A model generated the notes under the pieces. The model was not told where the DNA came from, searched no databases, and worked only from the letters and a program-made list of their open reading frames with translations. 64,000 bases of DNA from Endomychus coccineus (lineage: Eukaryota > Arthropoda > Insecta > Coleoptera > Endomychidae), in NCBI GenBank assembly GCA_958510875.1, contig OY294069.1, positions 182,387,112 through 182,451,111 of the forward strand, written 5' to 3'. Positions within the stretch are counted from its first letter, which is position 1; each line of letters begins with the position of its first letter. A program made the translations under genes and the position numbers. This document shows positions 59,501 to 64,000 of this stretch, piece by piece.

Positions 59501-61207
59501 AGCTACCCTTAAAAATGTCAAAAAATCCCTTTTTGCCCAAAAAAGGGGGTTGCACCCACTCTAGGAAATAAAAATTTCAGGAGGTTGTTGTTCGTACCCT
59601 AAAAAAACTTTTTCACCGGGTCGCTATGCATCGTAAAATTTTCGCCAACCTTGCTTATTTTCTCGCCAGATTTACTCCATTAGTATTTTTTTTTCTTATT
59701 TAAAATAATTTTTCTCTTCAGGCCTGCGCACATATACCTAGTGTCTTTTGCAGGGTGGTACACATAATATAATATGTAACTTTATTACTTTGTACCAATG
59801 TAGTTTAACACCTGAATAACCATTATTATTATAATTATTAGAAGGCTTCTAATATGTGAAAAACAGACTTATTAATTTCTAATATAGTGGTGTGGATAAA
59901 CAATATAAATTAAATAGAATGATAATGTTAAGACAGTTTTCAGTTTATCAGCGTCAGATTAGAAAAAGATAAAATGATTACATACAATATTAACAATCAT
60001 ATGAATACTATTTGTTTCATTTAGCCTAATAATCAACATGAGTTATCAGAAGTGATAAGTTATTATAAAGTTGGACCTTTTCAGCAGAAGGTTAAATGTT
60101 ATGAGCTGGAAAAAAAACATGCCTCTTCAAATATCATTTATTGATGAGAAATATTCTATAATTGATTATTGATGTGCAATTTTGAATCACATTCATTCAC
60201 TATTACTTGTTAATTGGTTTGAAAATAGCAGTCAATTAATCTGATCTCGGGTGAATTTCGTGAAGTTACATTTAAAGGATCATTTCATAATTTTATTTTG
60301 CTGACTGACATTGGAACCTTAGCTGGTGCTTAACATTCCTACAGTTAATTGGAAGGTTCAAAGAAAATATGAGCATAAGGAAAATTAATTCAAAGCAATC
60401 TGTGGGAAGAAAATTATTTCATTGAAAGAACAATTCGTAACTTAGAAATCAGGCATTTTTTAATTTCATCTATTTATGAAAATACAATCAAGCATAACTA
60501 GCACTAAATGGTATACAATTTCCAGATAAGAACCCAGACATTTTTATAAAAAAAACTCCACCAACCAAAGTGAATATAACAATATTAATTACAAAGACTT
60601 TCTAGATATCCTTGGGGTTGAAATTACCCTTCAAAATGTTAAATTATTCAAACATAACCTACATATTTACATATTTCTATCTTTTCAACTATAAAAAACT
60701 GTCTAAACGGAATGGCTATGATAAATTTGCAACTTCAACCCTACAATACGAATATAATTAATCAGTTATGAAGTGCTTAGGCATTTGGAGTGTTTTTTCA
60801 TCCCTGAACATGTCTTATATATTATCATATCCAATAGAGTCTATTGTGGCTGCTTTTTTCACACCACTGAGAAACATGAAATTGAAGCGAAAATATAGTA
60901 ACATGAAACATACCTACTAAGCCATGTGTAGAAACGTTATGCTTTTTGAGATACTCTTGCAAATCCTTGGATTTCAATTCCATCAATTTGCCCCTGTCCG
61001 GGGGCCTCCACAGTAACACTATACATTTCTCACAATAGAATATTCTGCAACGATATGCACAAGTTGAAAACAATATTGCTATAACCAAGTGGCAACTCAC
61101 CCTTCACGTTTTTTTAAACATTTAGTGCAATATTTGTCATCACATTCACCACACTTTAATTTCCAATTGAAAAAATTAAAATCCGATTTGCACTTCGTAC
61201 AAGGCAT
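53598..61207 (-). CDS. RNF34: RNF34/RFFL-type E3 ubiquitin ligase, 6 coding exons
   Basis: Exons in transcript order: 61207-61101, 61044-60914, 55076-54939, 54852-54572, 54181-53965, 53770-53598. Phases 2, 1, 1, 0, 1 join to 348 aa (human RFFL 363, RNF34 372). The N-terminus is a FYVE-like finger with eight cysteines (C3, C6, C19, C22, C27, C30, C40, C43). A first SAP-like segment follows ([20 protein letters not shown], continuing across the intron as EKQELVDLL). A Pro/Ser/Thr-rich linker fills exon 4. A second SAP-like segment is in exon 5 ([17 protein letters not shown]). The C-terminus is a C3HC4 RING: C301, C304, C316, H318, C322, C325, C332, C335, ending [17 protein letters not shown]. 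Vertebrate relatives sit on membranes and ubiquitinate caspases, p53 pathway and signalling proteins; the insect substrate is unknown. Intron 2 is 5.8 kb and packed with repeats. RNF34 versus RFFL cannot be decided, since insects have a single gene. Confidence 0.95.
55406..55447 (-). ncRNA. 42-nt hammerhead-like motif, 55.4 kb copy
   Basis: Minus strand: TACT, CTGATGA, T, GGCTAC-TTG-GTACCC (one mismatch), GAAA, GGTCC, TC, AGTA. All core positions kept. Confidence 0.6.
56109..56150 (+). ncRNA. 42-nt hammerhead-like motif, 56.1 kb copy
   Basis: CACT, CTGATGA, T, GGATAC-TTG-GTAGGC, GAAA, AGTCC, TC, AGTA. Two stem II mismatches and one stem I change, so it is more decayed than its partner. Confidence 0.5.
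56430..57120 (+). pseudogene. LINE C-terminal RT remnant
   Basis: Plus-strand translation reads, with stops, [62 protein letters not shown], the post-catalytic part of insect non-LTR RTs (YLGV.LD.KL...GK.WG..P....WIY). No intact frame. Confidence 0.65.
57360..57755 (+). pseudogene. Unrecognised coding-like stretch
   Basis: Two overlapping open frames (57371-57601 and 57543-57755) in balanced base composition suggest a frameshifted coding fragment. I do not recognise it. It lies between a LINE remnant and the foldback, so is probably part of a mobile element. Confidence 0.25.
57782..59679. mobile_element. 1.9 kb foldback element with TTAG target duplication
   Basis: Terminal TGGAGTAAATCTGGC and its complement, flanked by TTAG on both sides (57778-57781 and 59680-59683). 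Arms of about 0.6 kb (57782-58370, 59100-59679) share AACAACCTCCTGAAATTTTT, CCAGTCCAAATTTCAAGTTG and CGCAAAGCAGATCCAGATCG-like blocks in inverted order; each holds an (AT)n run. The core (58380-59095) is GC-richer and unrelated to the arms. Superfamily not assigned. Confidence 0.85.
58871..59089 (+). CDS. Small basic open frame in the foldback core
   Basis: 72 aa, rich in Arg and Lys ([21 protein letters not shown]). No known domain. It sits in the GC-richer core of a mobile element just after TTTAATTAAAGTTTCC. Could be a captured fragment or chance; not a transposase as it stands. Confidence 0.2.
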   Translation: MDIYLKKKGRRARSDTLSNYMERKRHAKSRRKAVLGTTSLHFSNSRATGFSRERHSIFLTLTKMANIDRKKK

Positions 61208-62150
61208 CTGATTTTAATCTAAATTTGATGTTCTACCAAACTGTGAGCTACTTGAAATTTGTACTGATAACACAGCTCAAAATAATACATACTAGTTAGC
61301 CAATCTTAGGAAAAACACCTTGTCATCCTTCGGAAGACGAAAACCTTGTATTGCCTTTCACCATAATTTAATCCGACTTCTTAATCTGACCAATTATTAT
61401 TTAGGAAAATCCGTATTGATCATTGTTATTTAGCATCTTCTACTACAATCAATGTATGACGTATTCTTAATCTGGTTAGATTATTTCGGGCGGAATTATT
61501 ACCCTGACTTTTATCAACAAATCACAACATTTTTTGTATGCAGTTTCCCGAGTTCAGATCACAGACCAAACATAATAAAGATGTTAACTACTTTTAGTAC
61601 TTTTATAATAAAACTAAAATCCCAAACTGTCTAGTAGTAATGACAAGCTGTCATCTATGGAGCTTTGCTTCTATTCTATGTTTTGTACACAGAATAACTA
61701 CAAAGGTTTTGCATGAATTCCTAGAATTTTGAAAGAGACATCTGTTATCGAATAGCCGAAATGATGCTAAAATTACAGCAATTTGCAATAATAAGCAAAT
61801 TTCTTAATTACTGTACCTACTGCTAGAGAGCGACAGTATAGCACACAATAAATAATATAACTATATTTGCCGAATTTGGTTTCGATTTTATGTAAATCCG
61901 TCATCATCCATCATAATAAATTAAGGATAAATAATTATCATGTCACTGCATTGAAGACGTCATTTAACACAATTTAAAATATCACTTTTCGGATTCTTCT
62001 GCCAGTTAAATGTACGATTATGATATATTTATAGATAGAAGAGCACCGTATTTAGATCTTTGATGAATTTCGTCAAAATAATAAATTCAAAACGGTCGAA
62101 TTATTACTCGAAACAAGCCCAGACAGTTTTAGAATTAAACATCTTGATAT
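61208..62150. other. Upstream flank of the RNF34-like gene
   Basis: Should contain its promoter; no clear TATA or initiator stands out. The open frame at 61452-61634 is not recognised. Confidence 0.35.
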
Positions 62151-63120
62151 TATTATCGCGCGGTTAAATTGTCTCACACAGAGGACCACCAAAATACCCA
62201 AAAATTAAAAAAATATTCGCCATAGACTGGAAATGAATGGCTATACCGAAAAACATTTTTCAATCCCATCATTAAAGAAAGAATAAACAAAATCTATAAT
62301 GGAACGTCATATATATATCGAAGGGTCGTTCTCACATTGGTTTTCCATGTTGATAAAATACAACATAAATCATAAAACTCTTAATATAAACAATCAAATA
62401 AACAAAACAATAAACGTAAATAACTCAATTGCCCTTCTATGATAAATTACGTGTCTAGAGTTCGTAAAAGCGTGGTGATCTCTCGCAGTGCCAAACAAAG
62501 ACTGAAGGCCGTCATCCCGTCCGTCCTATCTCTTTCCTTTCGCTTATCCCACAAAATTCGGTATTTCCCCGAAATTACGTACTGCTTGGCACTCCGCTGA
62601 TTTCACCCAAGTTAGGCAACACAACTTGCTGCTATACGAGATCCCCGACATGAACGGTAATACAGCTTATTTTATAACATTAACATACATTCCGGAGACT
62701 TCAGAGAAAATTAAGAAATGTTTAAAAAACTTTGATACAAATGTTGCGCATAAACCTATTGTGTTGGGAAATATTTTTCAAATCTAAAACCTTCAATACC
62801 TAAAGATAAACAAATCCACACAGTATACAAATTAAATTGTTTAGATTGCGTTGGGCAGTAATTCAATTACAAATATGTTAATATTTTAAATAAAGAAACC
62901 AATTATTATAAAAGATCTATTCTGGAGATGATTCATATAAAACGTGACTCCAAGTCTGTAAATCTTAGAACAGATATTCAATCATTAAGTCAGATGTATA
63001 CTAATTTAATTAATTAAAACCCTTACAAATTCCTACATGCGTCTTTATAATGTTAAAAGTATATTTTAGGTAGAATGCTGAAATAGCAATATTTCTAATA
63101 AGGTCTGACAACCTTTTTCA
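62151..63120 (+). pseudogene. Penelope-like element fragment C (interrupted)
   Basis: Nearly collinear with fragment B: GGTTAAATTGTCTCACACAG, the AATCCCATCATTAAAGAAAG block, the CATTCCGGAGAC block, the VYKLNCLDC nuclease start near 62823, and the YYKRSILEMI...LRTDIQSLSQMYTNLIN C-terminus near 62910-63015. It has stops, and a 345-bp insertion at 62307-62651. Fragments B and C share more with each other than either does with a working frame. Confidence 0.75.
62307..62651. mobile_element. 345-bp insertion in PLE fragment C, possible 5S-derived SINE
   Basis: Flanked by GAACG on both sides (62302-62306 and 62652-62656) at a site that is continuous in fragment B. Internal CACCCAAGTTAGGCAAC resembles the 5S rRNA segment CACCGAAGTTAAGCAAC, in plus orientation. 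The rest of a 5S gene is not recognisable. Confidence 0.5.
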
Positions 63121-63883
63121 ATTGTTGTAGAAAGTAAATAAAAGAAAAAAGTGTACACACTCCACATATGTGCGATAGCCTAACTCAATTCCAACAATTT
63201 GGGCCCATTAGATCAATTTTATTAAAACCGGAAGTATCTATATGCTAATAAACAATTGACCTAATTGCTTATTTCCAACTAAAACGCAAATATAAACAAT
63301 AGCTTTAGACAATTTTTAACTTCTGTTTCAGCGCAATTTTTTGCATAAGAAGCGACCATAAAATCCCGTTAATAAAAAAACTTATTTTTGGTCGATTTTT
63401 GACCCTATATTAACTGGCCTATATATCAGTCGAATTTAAAACGTCATTTAAACTAATGCAAATAAACGCAATTGAATGGCTAAACCGAATTATCTAGACG
63501 TAGCATATAAGCACATTATTATTCCACAATTATGTGTTCATTAGAATATAACATTTGAACAATAATCGATCACAGTTATCTATGAAATTAAATCAAATAA
63601 AAGCTTTCAACTGAACCGCATGGGGATCAAATCAAAGCCGATGAAAGTGAACGCACTATACATTTTATGGACCCTCTCTCAAATGAGATGGATTGTCATG
63701 TAGCCAAGTTTCGCATTTATAGGGGTTGGCATAGACATGGGGAGAAATAGTCTGACAATTTGCATGGGGTGCCAATACATTTGTTATTTACGAACATTAC
63801 ATGAAAACATCGTTAGAACATGATTATGAATAGTTTCTCATGGTCTAAAGCTAAACAACAAAATATAATTTAAACACTGATAA
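63121..63883. other. AT-rich, no gene
   Basis: Nothing recognisable between the two PLE fragments. Confidence 0.35.
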
Positions 63884-64000
63884 ACTATAATTTTTAACGA
63901 AAAATACTATAAGCAAACAAGCGGATGTGCAATGGGCAATCCACTCTCTCCTTTTTTGGCCGATATTTTTTTAAGCGAACTTGAAATCAAAATTGAATCA
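63884..64000 (+). pseudogene. Penelope-like element fragment D (RT), runs off the window
   Basis: Open to the window end and reads [20 protein letters not shown] followed by [14 protein letters not shown], the PLE RT segment before the catalytic motif. It is better kept than fragment A (IAMGSPLSYLLPDIF) and differs enough to be another family. A stop just upstream suggests 5' truncation, unless an intron or frameshift intervenes. Confidence 0.7.

Larger units (their letters stand above)
55077..60913. other. Intron 2 of the RNF34-like gene
   Basis: 5.8 kb, with donor GTATGT and acceptor TTTTCAG on the minus strand. Contains the ribozyme-family element at 55.3-56.2 kb, a LINE remnant, an unrecognised coding-like stretch and a 1.9 kb foldback. 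59684-60913 shows nothing else. Confidence 0.85.

Noticed and set aside
1..64000. tRNA, complete rRNA, CRISPR or bacterial-type operons
   Set aside because: None found; only tRNA-like SINE heads and a short 5S-like box. Genes are spliced and eukaryotic.

Overview
The window is animal nuclear DNA, almost certainly an insect and probably a beetle or related holometabolan. It is AT-rich, has spliced genes with GT-AG introns, and carries insect-type genes. The first is cactus, the Toll-pathway IkB. The mobile elements are typical of insects: Penelope-like elements, LINEs, hAT, mariner, foldback elements and tRNA-derived SINEs. There are no operons, ribosome binding sites or CRISPR arrays.

Five protein-coding genes can be reconstructed with consistent splice phases. 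(1) cactus, + strand, 15,681-33,226, four coding exons, 376 aa, with IkB phosphodegrons and ankyrin repeats. (2) DCAF10/WDR32, + strand, 36,734-42,910, five coding exons, 524 aa, a WD40 substrate receptor of CUL4-DDB1. (3) ETHE1 persulfide dioxygenase, - strand, 45,256-46,029, no introns, 257 aa. (4) A MARCHF2/3-type membrane RING-CH E3 ligase, - strand, 47,379-49,661, five coding exons, 363 aa. (5) An RNF34/RFFL-type E3 ligase (FYVE-like finger, two SAP-like segments, RING), - strand, 53,598-61,207, six coding exons, 348 aa. Three of the five are ubiquitin-ligase components. Cactus is itself degraded through ubiquitin in other insects, but nothing here ties these ligases to it.

Most of the rest is repeat debris. 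1-15.5 kb holds Penelope-like (PLE) fragments, a 3.2 kb foldback palindrome, a mariner remnant, a 0.66 kb palindrome and a broken LINE. The cactus introns hold foldback elements, LINE fragments and several copies of a short inverted element. 33.2-36.7 kb has LINE and tRNA-SINE debris. The large DCAF10 intron contains a PLE GIY-YIG fragment, a foldback element split by a decayed hAT transposon with a perfect 8-bp target duplication, and a 277-bp MITE next to the last exon. 43.8-44.7 kb carries two extra inverted copies of the MARCH upstream region. 51.9-52.8 kb is a 50-bp satellite with a 300-bp higher-order period. Intron 2 of the RNF34-like gene holds more inverted elements, a LINE remnant and a 1.9 kb foldback. 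The right end has two more PLE fragments.

The most interesting non-gene signal is a set of hammerhead-ribozyme-like motifs (CTGATGA, stem II, GAAA, tiny stem III, UH, stem I). They occur in the PLE copies (120-163, 14,409-14,452). They also occur, as a distinct 42-nt version, inside the arms of a short inverted element family (21.7, 22.9, 55.4 and 56.1 kb, with degenerate copies elsewhere). All function calls come from reading motifs by eye; no database search was run.
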